A program made the translations under genes and the position numbers. A DNA stretch of 61,093 nt from JANQIV01 sp050117315. Lineage in GTDB: Bacteria > Bacteroidota > Ignavibacteria > Ignavibacteriales > Melioribacteraceae. Under the pieces are notes generated by a model. The model made no database searches and had not been told where the DNA came from. It saw nothing but the letters and a program-made list of their open reading frames with translations. The stretch spans positions 1-61,093 of the forward strand of contig JASFMY010000022.1 of the NCBI GenBank assembly GCA_050117315.1. The letters run 5' to 3'. Of this stretch, positions 19,201 to 27,350 are shown piece after piece; position 1 is the stretch's first letter; each line of letters starts with the position of its first letter.

Positions 19201-19448
19201 AACAAAATTATCCTAACCCGTTTAACCCGACTACAGTAATTCGTTACGGATTACCGCAAGAAGCTAATGTTGTATTGAAAATATACAACATATTGGGTGA
19301 AGAAGTTAAAACGTTGGTTAACACGGTTCAGCAAGCCGGATGGCATGAAATTAACTTCGATGCTTCTAAATTAACATCAGGTCTTTATATCTACAGAATT
19401 GAAGCTCAAGACTTTGTAGAAGTTAAGAAAATGATGTTGATTAAGTAA
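13284..19448 (+). CDS. Giant secreted beta-helix protein with T9SS sorting domain
   Basis: The 2054-residue protein has a signal peptide (FLLLLVVFVGFTGTDVYAQ). A right-handed beta-helix-type opening follows (RYLNSTDGDDSYTGENP, then RTLEGAFNSF). About 1700 residues of Gly/Thr/Asn-rich short strands come next, with recurring patterns such as GTLNV and TGGTITFGTF. A beta-sandwich-like region covers about 1770-1960. The last 90 residues are a type A T9SS sorting domain (QNYPNPFNPTTVIRYGLP to the terminal KMMLIK). It should be exported by Sec, cross the outer membrane by T9SS and be anchored or released. Composition and length suggest an adhesin or surface fibre. I see no enzymatic motif. A strong terminator follows at 19471. 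Confidence 0.85.
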   Translation: MNLKNILKFLLLLVVFVGFTGTDVYAQTRYLNSTDGDDSYTGENPTNSPLGTGPKRTLEGAFNSFTSGTTVMMTAGSYSYDQSSISGGNDADGVTLGTGANKSMTFIVETYNNNNTASIDGAGDFVINCGTGIIAFQAKDAGVQKISYAPTVAGARNLTLTTGTLNVDGIDFIVGANATNINRTEGSLVGSPTYSNNAMILTYDGTTSKTAGGEVPGTLGSLVLSNTAASKIIFNSAITFGATGGGISGTTGDVDADFNALVTMKPSVTAGVEPVPTIANNQSGADWTFVGGVTFQSADVANGTPLLNSGSGTIKVTGALVFEQQDATNAEDNPHTFAISNTGTGSLSVIGGVFETVTSKGSSSAYSANHTPVVDFNLGAGTATIGGGTSTTFTGTYGTSGGSTATLNGPITISGIITNAGTTASGGYTLTVTSTGTHTSAGNISGTGTLLITNDGSLATTWNGAGQLPNVEVANKAILTVAAATQINGTVTSNSTGLTTLSAATNITGGILINSSGSVTLGAGTTSIGGNVSVTGSGVLTTNVATIGGSMSLSNGGVTLGGDVILSGDYNQTGGTITFGTFTFNMKGDFTRTVGTIVPGFGTLQFSSGGAQTFSGGTNMRVYNFKVTGVGTGITFVNGSLEVENNAEILSNTTVALGTLNIRMLGAAPNAATNNRFMNGGEYSSSGGGGIIFEAPSGTTSYLEGNGINSNIEVRLGSETDVVQISDGHTVTWSGLLTLTRGTIQVGDGAGGSEQFNPSTIITTPTIRRNLGDTSPANGTADGYPIDDSNADGTFNATNQAYHLLYFGTLTANQGVGSEFVAGSTPRVIDLTINANGGGFAVQVPDAIYAFSGNLTVANSAILQLLGTGSNDLISTGTDVTHTINGSVVTTTVSLLLNGTGVVNGGTKTTATADDASIDILTVNTTDTTYNLNGLWNIGTLRVSDGTVNVGMQTRGTPADEGDIGVFAITDGTVNLTADADLTTSFTISNGIFDLHDYNLILNTAGGSFTATGGAIQNTDADSKGFVVFDASGAFTLNTGTVNVPRIQQSMSTSVTANVTLTGNSGFSQIYNQKAGALELNANTLRLAGTDYNYTAGTIVSTAGNGLFEVDGITNLNLSADMSIPNLELDDATDSLSLVDNDGATSVPTLAISDPNAAPGVLTLTAGHINMQALDIQLDDAGTVFSYAAGTLEAVTTNSVDVDNDKNGELVFSGSGAQTLSLTNTGLVIPNVRIDGTSDVSLPAVGAAGHNAFTISDRLVLESTGDLNFIADGVLTLGDGAWVKRMNNGGILDKVPTFGEKIYNEYEATAAIVSGKEQKSSITGLYINNSVGIDVDATQNLTVEEILYLNSGDYDFEQTANTIYTITMGENSTVYVNGGTLDNSGSTTVTSLLGGPVTLEYVNSAGGVLSTTSSEFPATDGFVSTLKVMSPKGSGGVDLHADRTVGDLFMETGIDLVAASPTHVNTVPFDLNGNDLTVSSDSSATLNRGVLTNSLQGTSASTLDVAGYLITSANSTINDVIVNVGKDATLAGNYASTATPTESMTIQGNATFAAFTGNATVFGGSTINGAFKGTLTAYQDIDVTLAGGLDAGTSITFTGDSNPQNINLAGDDQITNLTINKANSSNEVHLNGGSLILGDQAVTAASTGTVTFTRGLLIIEDGKELVLDNPTGNTAGQGFVDNVASGDMSHVVGTVTQGVKTGTNTSNGRTEFPVGTKTASRRVAITIVDQGINPGPVGVDVSVNHQEEVVEGAVGLPIDFNDHQYARYPDFFWNIWSTADMGNIDFDLSLTAEGFDDFDAIENVVILRREGTTEDITNNWDLQGEEYDNFRSNGIPTVVNENSSGGIRPQNAIFTYGMRTRLSVENAIDDVIIGTAGGDIVPTKYGLEDRFSGFEGDPTYSATSTNEAIATVAVDGDTLLITPVSGASGETYITVKALDTNRDFTQFTFKVEVDPTVTDLDDILGLPTEFSLKQNYPNPFNPTTVIRYGLPQEANVVLKIYNILGEEVKTLVNTVQQAGWHEINFDASKLTSGLYIYRIEAQDFVEVKKMMLIK

Positions 19449-19470
19449 GATTGAGTTAAATAAATTCTTT

Positions 19471-19503
19471 AAGATGCCCCTTATTTGGGGCATCTTTTTT
19501 TTT
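19471..19503 (+). terminator. Rho-independent terminator after the giant T9SS gene
   Basis: AAGATGCCCC and GGGGCATCTT form a 10-12 bp stem with a short TTATTT loop, followed by a run of T residues. Confidence 0.9.
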
Positions 19504-19626
19504 AAAAAAAATTGAAACTTCTTATTTAGTTATCTGTAAAACAAAATGATTTTTATAATGCGCCTTGAAAATAAATTGTGAACATTATACATTTATATCT
19601 TCGAAAAAATCAAATTATCAAAAACA

Positions 19627-20559
19627 ATGAGTATAATAGTAGAAAATCTTACTAAGAAGTATGGTACGCAAAGAGCGGTAGACAATATTTCGTTTGAGGT
19701 TAAAACAGGCGAAATAGTTGGATTTCTGGGCCCCAACGGAGCCGGTAAAACAACTACTATGAAAATGATAACTTGCTTTATGGCTCCTACGGATGGAGAC
19801 ATTAAAGTAGCCGGAAAATCTATTCTTAAAGACCAGGAAGAAATAAAAAAAACAATAGGTTATTTACCTGAAAGCAACCCGCTGTACCACGATATGCCTG
19901 TAGTTGAGTACCTTGAGTTTATGGCCGAACTTCAGGGAGTTGAAAAGTCTAATGTTCAGGCTAGAATTATTGAGATGATAAAAGTCTGCGGCATAGACAA
20001 AGAGAAGCACAAGTTTATAGGCGAGTTATCCAAGGGTTACAGACAGAGAGTCGGCTTGGCGCAAGCTATGATACACGATCCTGAAATACTGATACTTGAC
20101 GAACCAACTACAGGTCTAGATCCCAACCAGATAGTAGAAATAAGAAAACTTATTAGAGAACTCGGCAGGGAAAAAACAGTAGTATTAAGCACGCACATAT
20201 TGTCTGAAGTCGAAGCAACATGCGACAGGATACTCATTATAAACAACGGTAAAATTGTAGCGGACGGCACTTCCGAGATTTTGCGAAAACAGACTCAGGG
20301 GCAGGAAGTATTAAAGATTGAAATCACCGATGCAGGATCAAATGATACTGTTGTTGAAGCATTACAAAATTTGGAATCTATTTCACTTGTTGATCCTGTT
20401 AATGGAGCAGAGAACAAGTTTATTATAAACAGTGCAGAAAATATGTCGTCAAAAAAAGACATATTTAATTTATGTGTAAAAAATAACTGGATACTTACTG
20501 AATTAACACCAATTGAAACAAAACTTGAAGATATTTTTAGAGACTTAACAACAAATTAA
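19627..20559 (+). CDS. gldA: ABC transporter ATPase (GldA type)
   Basis: The 310-residue ATPase has Walker A GPNGAGKTTTMKMI, signature LSKGYRQRVGLAQAM, Walker B ILILDEPTTGLDP and the H-loop LSTHILSEVE. It heads an operon with an ABC-2-type permease, a GldG-like protein and a DUF4340 protein, the arrangement of gliding-associated ABC transporters. In Flavobacterium GldA/F/G is needed for gliding, but the same cassette occurs in non-gliding bacteria, so motility is not proven. The substrate is unknown. The downstream gene starts 6 bp after its stop. Confidence 0.85.
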   Translation: MSIIVENLTKKYGTQRAVDNISFEVKTGEIVGFLGPNGAGKTTTMKMITCFMAPTDGDIKVAGKSILKDQEEIKKTIGYLPESNPLYHDMPVVEYLEFMAELQGVEKSNVQARIIEMIKVCGIDKEKHKFIGELSKGYRQRVGLAQAMIHDPEILILDEPTTGLDPNQIVEIRKLIRELGREKTVVLSTHILSEVEATCDRILIINNGKIVADGTSEILRKQTQGQEVLKIEITDAGSNDTVVEALQNLESISLVDPVNGAENKFIINSAENMSSKKDIFNLCVKNNWILTELTPIETKLEDIFRDLTTN

Positions 20560-20565
20560 AAAGTT

Positions 20566-21291
20566 ATGGAAAAAATTTACGTTATTGCAAAAAGAGAATT
20601 TCATTCCTTCTTTGACTCATTGATAGCTTATATTTTACTGGTTGTTTTCTTCGGATTAAGCGGCTTTTTTACCTGGCTTTTCGGTTCGGATGTTTTTTTT
20701 GTGGGACAGGCGTCAATGCAGCCTTTCTTTTCAATAGCTTACTGGACATTGTTTTTCTTCATTCCAGCATTAACAATGAAAATGCTGGCTGAAGAGAAAA
20801 AGAGCGGAACTATTGAACTGCTGCTAACAAAGTCGGTGACCGACTGGGATGTATTGCTCGGGAAATTTTTTGCGAGTGTCGGGTTAATCGTAATTGCACT
20901 GGTTTTAACTTTACCGTACTATTTCACAATATGGTCGATAGGTCCAATAGATCACGGCGCAGTGTGGTGCGGTTATCTGGGGATGATATTTATATCAATG
21001 AGTTATACGGGAATCGGTTTGTTTTCAAGCAGTATAACAACAAACCAGATCGTAGCTTTTTTGCTGTCTTTATTTATAGGAGTGTTTTTCTTAATTATCT
21101 TCGATGTCCTTGCTAATAATTTTACCGGGACAATAGGTTTTATCCTTAATTATCTAAGTCTTTCAACGCATTACGAATCAATATCCCGCGGGGTAATTGA
21201 CACAAAAGATATCTTTTATTTTTTATCAATCACAATAATGGGATTGTTCTTAGCTGAAAAAGTATTATCAAAAAGAAAAATAGTAGACTGA
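20566..21291 (+). CDS. gldF: ABC-2 type permease (GldF type)
   Basis: The 241-residue integral membrane protein has about six hydrophobic helices. It starts with IAKREFHSFFDSLIAYILLV, the usual beginning of GldF/ABC2_membrane permeases. The KMLAEEKKSGTIELLLTKSV loop between helices 2 and 3 is the conserved coupling segment that contacts the ATPase. It sits between gldA and gldG with gaps of 6 and 7 bp, so translation is probably coupled. With GldA it should form the transport core in the inner membrane. Confidence 0.85.
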   Translation: MEKIYVIAKREFHSFFDSLIAYILLVVFFGLSGFFTWLFGSDVFFVGQASMQPFFSIAYWTLFFFIPALTMKMLAEEKKSGTIELLLTKSVTDWDVLLGKFFASVGLIVIALVLTLPYYFTIWSIGPIDHGAVWCGYLGMIFISMSYTGIGLFSSSITTNQIVAFLLSLFIGVFFLIIFDVLANNFTGTIGFILNYLSLSTHYESISRGVIDTKDIFYFLSITIMGLFLAEKVLSKRKIVD

Positions 21292-21298
21292 TAAAATT

Positions 21299-22828
21299 AT
21301 GTTAACAAAAAGAAAAGTTCAAACATCTATCTTATTGGTTGTCGGAATTATCCTATTGGCGAATGTTATTTCTGATAGGTTTTTCCTGCGTTTAGATTTT
21401 ACGGCAGATCAGAGATACAGTTTAAGCGAAGCTACAGAAGAAATACTTAATAATTTAACTGATCCGGTTACAGTAACCGCATATTTTTCGGAGAATTTAC
21501 CGCCGGATATTGAAAAGGTTAGAACCGACTTTAAAGATTTATTGACAGAGTATTCTAATCTTGCCGGCGGACAACTGGTTTATGAGTTTGTTAATCCTAA
21601 TGAAAACCAGGAAACCGAAATGGAAGCCCAGCAAAGCGGTATATCGCCTTTAATGATAAATGTAAGGGAAAGAGATCAGGTAAAACAGCAGAGGGCTTAT
21701 CTTGGGGCACTAATACAGATAGGAGAGCAAAAGGAAGCCATTCCTGTTATTCAACCCGGAGCTGCAATGGAATACGAGCTGTCGTCGAATATCAAAAAAT
21801 TAACGATTGTCGATAAACCGAAATTAGCATTGCTTCAGGGAAACGGGGAACCGGGTTTAGCCCAGCTCCAGCAGTTCAACGAGTTGATTTCCGTTATGTA
21901 TGAAATAGATACATTAAACTTAGCAGATACAAATCAAATATCATCCGACTATAAGGCTTTGGTTGTTGTTGCTCCTAAGGATTCAATTCCCGTAAATTAC
22001 TTTTCCTATTTTGATGATTACTTAAGGAGAGGCGGAAGGATTGCATTAGCATTAAACAGGGTAGAAGGCGATTTGAGTACAAGTTCCGGTAGTGAAGTTT
22101 CTACCGGCTTTGAAGAGTGGGTAAAAGGTAAAGGCGTTAATATTGAAAAGAATTTCGTAATTGACATCAACTGTACAAATGTAATGGTGCGGCAGCAGCA
22201 GGGTATATTCGTAATGAATACGCCCGTATCGTTTCCTTATATTCCGATAATTACAAACTTTACAGACCACCCAATCACAAATGGTTTAGAGTCTGTTTTA
22301 ATGCCGTTTGTTAGTGAAATAAAAATTGAACCTAAAGATACCTCTATTACTTATATTCCTTTAGCGGTAACATCTGATAAGTCAGGCGTTAATACATTGC
22401 CGTTGTTTTTTAACGTTCAAAAGCAGTGGAGGAATTCAGATTTCGGTTTGAAATCTATTCCTGTAGCTGTAGCAGTTGAAGGCAATTTAGCAGGTAATAC
22501 AAATTCCAAAATGGTTGTATTCGGAGACGGCGATTTTATTGTTAACGGGGAAGGACAAGGGGCAAGACAATTACAGCCCGATAATATTAACTTGATGGTC
22601 AATGCCATTGATTGGCTTGCAGACGACACGGGTCTGGTTGAATTAAGAACTAAAGGCATTGCTTATAGGCCTCTTGATCCGGACCTGGAAGACAGTACAA
22701 AAGCCTTCTTGAAATATTTCAACTTCCTTTTACCTATAGTTTTAATAATTATTTACGGTGTTATTAGATCACAAGTAAGAAAAAAATCCAGGAATAAATT
22801 ACAGTCGGTTAGCTATGTCGAAAACTAA
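21299..22828 (+). CDS. gldG: GldG family ABC transporter auxiliary protein
   Basis: The 509 residues have an N-terminal membrane helix (about 9-27), a long extracytoplasmic domain opening with RLDFTADQRYSLSEATEEIL, and a C-terminal membrane helix (about 472-490, LPIVLIIIYGVI) followed by a basic tail. This is the GldG/DUF7088 plan. The start of the ectodomain, with a Y-S-L-S motif, is typical of the family. The protein likely assembles with GldF as the non-ATPase periplasm-facing part of the transporter. Its last 14 bp overlap the next gene. Confidence 0.85.
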   Translation: MLTKRKVQTSILLVVGIILLANVISDRFFLRLDFTADQRYSLSEATEEILNNLTDPVTVTAYFSENLPPDIEKVRTDFKDLLTEYSNLAGGQLVYEFVNPNENQETEMEAQQSGISPLMINVRERDQVKQQRAYLGALIQIGEQKEAIPVIQPGAAMEYELSSNIKKLTIVDKPKLALLQGNGEPGLAQLQQFNELISVMYEIDTLNLADTNQISSDYKALVVVAPKDSIPVNYFSYFDDYLRRGGRIALALNRVEGDLSTSSGSEVSTGFEEWVKGKGVNIEKNFVIDINCTNVMVRQQQGIFVMNTPVSFPYIPIITNFTDHPITNGLESVLMPFVSEIKIEPKDTSITYIPLAVTSDKSGVNTLPLFFNVQKQWRNSDFGLKSIPVAVAVEGNLAGNTNSKMVVFGDGDFIVNGEGQGARQLQPDNINLMVNAIDWLADDTGLVELRTKGIAYRPLDPDLEDSTKAFLKYFNFLLPIVLIIIYGVIRSQVRKKSRNKLQSVSYVEN

Positions 22829-23741
22829 TTCTAATAAAATTTTAGGTTATGTATTTGCGGCCCTGTTAGTTGTTATTTTATTTATGTTTGTTTTTGACGG
22901 CGGCAAAAACGAAAGAACTTTTAGAGATGTTTTGGTTGATATTGATACAGCCGAAGTTGATAATATCACTATTATCACAAAAGAAAAAGATGAAGTGAAT
23001 TTATTCAAGAAAGATGATGAATGGTTTGTTAAGGTTAACGAAAATAAGAATGCATCAGTCCCCGCAAGTAAAATAAAGAACATGTTTGATCAATTACTGC
23101 AAATTAAACCTAAAAGATTAGCTGCAAGAAGCCAAAACAAATGGGAAGAGTTTCAAGTTGACTCGAGTGGTATAAGAGTAATAGTAAAAGACGGAGGATC
23201 AACCGAGTTAGATTTAGTTGTCGGGAAGTTTGCCTTCCAACAGCCGAGAAGCATGTCTTCATTCGTAAGGTTATTTAATGATAAAGATGTATATGAAGTT
23301 GACGGGTTTCTTCAAATGTCCTTTAACCAGGGAGTAAATGCATACAGGAATGGAAAGATTATTGAAAAGGATTTTGGTGAGTGGACGAAAGTAAGTTACG
23401 AATACCCTGCTGACTCCTCGTTTGAAATTACAAAAATGAACGATAAGTGGCTTTCAGTTAATGGTAATATTGACTCAGCCAAAACAGTAAATTTCTTAAG
23501 ACAATTGCAGAATAAATCCACTACTGAATTTATTGATGATGTTGAACCGGAAACTCTGACGAACCATGATTATTCACTGGTTGTTGAAACAGAGTCCGGG
23601 GAAAACGTTGAAATAAAAGCGTATAAAAATGAAGGGAGGTTTCTAATCACTTCATCCGATAATCCCGGGTCGGTTTTTGACGGTTCAAAGAATGATTTTG
23701 GAAATAATGTTTTTGTCGGGATAAGTAAGTTTATAAAGTAG
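22815..23741 (+). CDS. DUF4340 domain protein, last gene of the Gld-type operon
   Basis: The 308-residue protein has one N-terminal membrane helix (about residues 9-27) and then repeated DUF4340 beta modules, with segments such as WFVKVNENKNASVPASKI and DLVVGKFAFQQPRSM. DUF4340 proteins regularly follow GldG-like genes. The 14-bp overlap with gldG supports one transcript and close functional coupling. It is probably a periplasmic subunit. A hairpin terminator at 23764 ends the operon from one side and the DUF255 gene from the other. Confidence 0.8.
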   Translation: MSKTNSNKILGYVFAALLVVILFMFVFDGGKNERTFRDVLVDIDTAEVDNITIITKEKDEVNLFKKDDEWFVKVNENKNASVPASKIKNMFDQLLQIKPKRLAARSQNKWEEFQVDSSGIRVIVKDGGSTELDLVVGKFAFQQPRSMSSFVRLFNDKDVYEVDGFLQMSFNQGVNAYRNGKIIEKDFGEWTKVSYEYPADSSFEITKMNDKWLSVNGNIDSAKTVNFLRQLQNKSTTEFIDDVEPETLTNHDYSLVVETESGENVEIKAYKNEGRFLITSSDNPGSVFDGSKNDFGNNVFVGISKFIK

Positions 23742-23763
23742 TGAAGATATTCACACTGAATAG

Positions 23764-23800
23764 AATCCCCGAGGTCTCAAAGATTTCGGGGATTTTTTTT
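23764..23800. terminator. Bidirectional terminator between convergent genes
   Basis: AATCCCCGA and TTTCGGGGATT form a stem followed by a T-run. It serves the Gld operon on the plus strand and may also serve the DUF255 gene ending at 23799 on the minus strand. Confidence 0.8.
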
Positions 23801-25889
23801 ATTCTATTTTGAGTAGTTTCTTCAAATCAGCAGTTTTGTTTATAGGCAAATTACATGCGTTATTACTGCACGCATAAACAGTAGCTTCACCTTTATCTGT
23901 TATCATGTCTTTTGTGAATCCCGCTATTTCATTAAAGAGATTGGTATGTTCGTCGATTTGAATAACTACTTTATTAGGGATGAAGTTTTGATTTAGTATA
24001 TCCTTAATTCTCGGGCTAATATTCTCTTTGTTTCCTTTAATTACTACTTCGTGGGAGGAATTAAGCAAGTAATCCAACCCGCAAAGTAAGAATGAAAATG
24101 CAGAAGGGTTATTATTGATCTCTTCCGCTGTATAAGAAATTGTTTTTTCAATAATCTCTTTGTATAATTTGTTCGTGGTGATTCTTTCCAGTTTTATAAG
24201 ATTATAAAGTGCAACGGAATTAGAAGATGGTATCGCCGAATCATAAAAGTTTTTTTGCCTGACAATAAGTTCTTCACTTTTCTTTGATGTTAAAAAGAAA
24301 GCACCGTTCTTTTCATCATAAAAATCATTAATGAAAGTATCCTGCTGGGTAATTGCTTTTTCAAAATATTCAAAATTAAATGTCGATTCATAAAGCTCCA
24401 GTAATCCATATATTAAGAACGCATAATCGTCCGCAGTTGCAGTAATTCCGGCGGTACCTTTTCTGTAACGATGCAGCAGTTTATTATTTTCGTCAATCAT
24501 GTTTTGATAAATAAAAGCAACAGCCTTTTCAGCCGCAATTATATATTCCTTTTTGTTAAAAGTCCTTCCGGCCTTTGATAGTGAGGCAATCAGCAGCCCG
24601 TTCCAGTCCGTTAAAATTTTATCATCCTTAAGGGGATGAATTCTTTTCTCTCTTTCATTGAATAAAATATTCCTGATTCTGTTTATTTTATTATACAATT
24701 CATTTTTTGGTAATTTTAAATTGTTTGCCAATTCACTTATCGGCTTATTAAGAAAAAGAATATTATTGCCTGTTTTGTTTCGTGTGGCTTCATCATAAAA
24801 GTTACCGTTGTTCGAAATATTGTATATACTTGAAACAAGATTAAAGTCATCTTCATTTAATAAATTTTTCAATTCATCTTTACTCCACAGATAAAACTTA
24901 CCTTCTTCGCCCTCACTGTCTGCATCTTCAGCGGAATAAAAACCGCCTTCATTAGACAACATATCTCTAAGCAGGTATTCAATAATCTCTTCCGCCGTAT
25001 TTTTATAAAATTTGTTTTTTGTAGCCTGGAAGGCTTCTGTGTAAGCATTTAAAAGCATTGCCTGGTCGTAAAGCATTTTTTCAAAATGGGGAAGGAGCCA
25101 TTCTCTATCGGTTGAATAACGATGAAAGCCTAGCCCTATGTGATCGTAAATACCTCCCAAACGCATCCTGGTTAATGTGTTTTCTACAATTTCTAAAGCT
25201 CTGTCATCATTTGTCCTTTTCCAATACCGTAATAAAAACATCAAATTATGTGGCGTAGGAAATTTTGGTTTATCACCAAATCCACCGTATACTTCATCGT
25301 AACTATCAATAAGATTGTTAAAAGCTTTTTGGAAAATAGAATTACTAATTTCCCCGGGGGAGTTTTTAACAGAGTAAGTAATTAAGTGACCGGCAATATC
25401 ATCTGCACTCTTAAATACTTCTTCCCTTTTATTTTTCCATGCGTGATCAATTCCCTTAATAAGGTCAAGCATTCCGGTACGGTTATGTCCACTTTCTTTG
25501 GGGAAATACGTTCCGGCATAGAAAGGTTTTTTATCAGGGGTCATAATTATGGTTAAAGGCCATCCTCCGTGTCCGGTTAGTATTTGGCAGACTGTCATAT
25601 AAATATTATCAATGTCAGGTCTTTCTTCTCTATCAACCTTAATTGATATAAAAGTTTCATTCATTAAGCCGGCAACTACACTATCCTCAAAGGATTCACT
25701 TTCCATAACATGGCACCAATGGCATGTTGAATAGCCAATTGAAAGAAACATCGGTTTATCCAATTCTCTAGCTAAGTTAAATGCCTCTTCAGTCCATGGA
25801 AACCAATTAACAGGATTATAAGCATGCTGGAGCAAGTAGGGGCTTTTTTCATTAATTAATTTATTTGGTTTTATTGATGAATTGTTCAT
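23799..25889 (-). CDS. Thioredoxin-fold DUF255 (YyaL/SPATA20-like) protein
   Basis: The 696-residue protein follows the standard YyaL plan. An N-terminal thioredoxin-like DUF255 domain carries SPYLLQHAYNPVNWFPW and STCHWCHVMESESF (a C-x-x-C pair), and EERPDIDN follows it. A long alpha/alpha-barrel region resembles N-acylglucosamine 2-epimerase folds (GGIYDHIGLGFHRYSTDREW, ILTDWNGLLIASL). The family is widespread but its biochemical role is not settled. All hallmark motifs are intact and the length is typical. It is a single-gene unit on the minus strand. Confidence 0.9.
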   Translation of the reverse strand: MNNSSIKPNKLINEKSPYLLQHAYNPVNWFPWTEEAFNLARELDKPMFLSIGYSTCHWCHVMESESFEDSVVAGLMNETFISIKVDREERPDIDNIYMTVCQILTGHGGWPLTIIMTPDKKPFYAGTYFPKESGHNRTGMLDLIKGIDHAWKNKREEVFKSADDIAGHLITYSVKNSPGEISNSIFQKAFNNLIDSYDEVYGGFGDKPKFPTPHNLMFLLRYWKRTNDDRALEIVENTLTRMRLGGIYDHIGLGFHRYSTDREWLLPHFEKMLYDQAMLLNAYTEAFQATKNKFYKNTAEEIIEYLLRDMLSNEGGFYSAEDADSEGEEGKFYLWSKDELKNLLNEDDFNLVSSIYNISNNGNFYDEATRNKTGNNILFLNKPISELANNLKLPKNELYNKINRIRNILFNEREKRIHPLKDDKILTDWNGLLIASLSKAGRTFNKKEYIIAAEKAVAFIYQNMIDENNKLLHRYRKGTAGITATADDYAFLIYGLLELYESTFNFEYFEKAITQQDTFINDFYDEKNGAFFLTSKKSEELIVRQKNFYDSAIPSSNSVALYNLIKLERITTNKLYKEIIEKTISYTAEEINNNPSAFSFLLCGLDYLLNSSHEVVIKGNKENISPRIKDILNQNFIPNKVVIQIDEHTNLFNEIAGFTKDMITDKGEATVYACSNNACNLPINKTADLKKLLKIE

Positions 25890-26184
25890 GATTTTACGCT
25901 TTTTGAATTATAACATTTTAATGAAAATAAAAAAAATTAATAAAACCCGATGATTGAAATAAGAAAGTAACTAAAACAAATCAAAACATTTTTCTAAAAA
26001 ATTTGAATTATCACACAACCCCAAAACATCAAGGCAATTCTAAATTCGTTTGGCATTCTGCGGCCGGCTGTATGAGGCATAACCTTATCACTAAAACTCG
26101 TGTAAAAAGTAAATCCAGGGTCAAATTTAGGCCTCGGAGAGTCAAATTCAGGTGAATTTATTTAGAATATTCTTATGAGAAGAA
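25890..26184. other. Intergenic stretch, no confident gene
   Basis: The minus strand holds an unassigned open stretch with SPEFDSPRPKFDPGFTFY and PHTAGRRMPNEFRIAL and no clear start. It may be the tail of a lost gene. Nothing else is visible. Confidence 0.3.
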
Positions 26185-26469
26185 TTAGTTCTCGGATTTC
26201 ATTCCTTTTGAAATAACACCTAGAGCGAACGAAAGTATTGCAGCGCCAATAATTGACCATATAATAGGGTAGGACCTGCCTCCCATATGGATTTCAAAAA
26301 TTATAGGGAGATTAAATTCTCTGATAAGCCATTTACCCAAAAAAGCGCCTACGAACCCTACTATAATAGAAACAAAACATCCGCCAAAGGAATAACCTGA
26401 AATGCTCTGGCCAAGTCCGCCAAAAATTGCCGCAATTACTAATAGGATTAGAAAATCAATTAGAGACAT
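26185..26469 (-). CDS. GlsB/YeaQ/YmgE family stress-response membrane protein
   Basis: The 94-residue protein has three hydrophobic helices. The glycine-zipper pattern of the transglycosylase-associated family is present in FGGLGQSISGYSFGG and VGFVGAFLGKWLIREF, with a final IIWSIIGAAILSFALGVI helix. These small inner-membrane proteins are linked to envelope or acid stress, but their activity is unknown. The length is near the usual 80-90. It lies 47 bp downstream of the transglutaminase-like gene on the same strand. Confidence 0.8.
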   Translation of the reverse strand: MSLIDFLILLVIAAIFGGLGQSISGYSFGGCFVSIIVGFVGAFLGKWLIREFNLPIIFEIHMGGRSYPIIWSIIGAAILSFALGVISKGMKSEN

Positions 26470-26516
26470 TTTAAGGATAGTTTAGTGTAGATTAAATATA
26501 AGTAATTACCTGCAAG

Positions 26517-27350
26517 TTAAAAATAGTTTTTTAACAGATCATTAAAAAAAGTGCTGTTTTCGTTGTCGTCATTGTTCTTGTACGCATTGATGAGGTTATT
26601 AATTGTTCTTTGTATTATTGTTTTAGGAGAGACGTATAAATTAAGAAGATGTAGAATGGATTCATAACTATCTTCGGTTAGAGATTCAAAATCGGTTTCA
26701 TACAAAATTTTACCGCTATTGTAACAATCGATAAAAATCTTTTCATCATCTAAAAATGTTCTAACCAAAAAATGGCCCGGAAAATTGCAGCCTTCCACTC
26801 TTAGGTTTAACCTGTGAGCCACCAGCATATAAATACATGCTAGGCTTATGGGCAGTCCCTTTTTATTCTTAATAACATAGATTAAATTACTATTTAACGG
26901 GTTATAGTAATTTTGCTTGTCGCCTTTAAATTCTTTGAAATGAAAAAGAAAATTTGAAAGATCAATTTCGTTGCCGTATGGGTACTCCAGAATAAACTCA
27001 TCAGCCAAAGCGTCCAAGAGTTTTGAGAGGTCGTCAACGTGTGAAAGCCCGTACTGGTATTTGGCAATTAAATTTAATGCGCATTCAATCTGGTCATAAT
27101 CGTCAAGTTTAAGTTGCCAATTAGGCCATTCTCTAATTAGCCATTCTTTTCTGTTTTGTTGTAGTATGGGATTTATTATATCAAGCTTATCATCATCAAG
27201 AAAATCTGTAAACTCAATTAAATCTTCTTCTAAGTTAATACCGTAGTTAGTAAGACTTTTAATAACTTCCTCCCTTACCGTAACATTATCGTCATCAATA
27301 AGTTTTACAAGATAAGGGAGATTAGATTTATTCTGCATATTATTAATCAA
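26517..27350 (-). CDS. SirB1-like transglutaminase-fold protein with HEAT-like N-terminus
   Basis: The 277-residue protein begins with a HEAT-like helical part (LPYLVKLIDDDNVTVREEVI). A Transglut_core2/SirB1 domain follows, with YYNPLNSNLIYVIKNKKGLP, ISLACIYMLVAHRLNL and EGCNFPGHFLVRTF. The histidine of PGHFLVR is present. The nucleophilic cysteine of true transglutaminases is not obvious, as in most SirB1 proteins, so catalysis is doubtful. It overlaps the end of cheW by 8 bp, so the two are translationally coupled. A scaffold or regulatory role is inferred from this. Confidence 0.8.
   Translation of the reverse strand: MINNMQNKSNLPYLVKLIDDDNVTVREEVIKSLTNYGINLEEDLIEFTDFLDDDKLDIINPILQQNRKEWLIREWPNWQLKLDDYDQIECALNLIAKYQYGLSHVDDLSKLLDALADEFILEYPYGNEIDLSNFLFHFKEFKGDKQNYYNPLNSNLIYVIKNKKGLPISLACIYMLVAHRLNLRVEGCNFPGHFLVRTFLDDEKIFIDCYNSGKILYETDFESLTEDSYESILHLLNLYVSPKTIIQRTINNLINAYKNNDDNENSTFFNDLLKNYF

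Noticed and set aside
25940..26180. Minus-strand stretch with PHTAGRRMPNEFRIAL
   Set aside because: Open but without a start or any recognisable family; not enough to call a gene.
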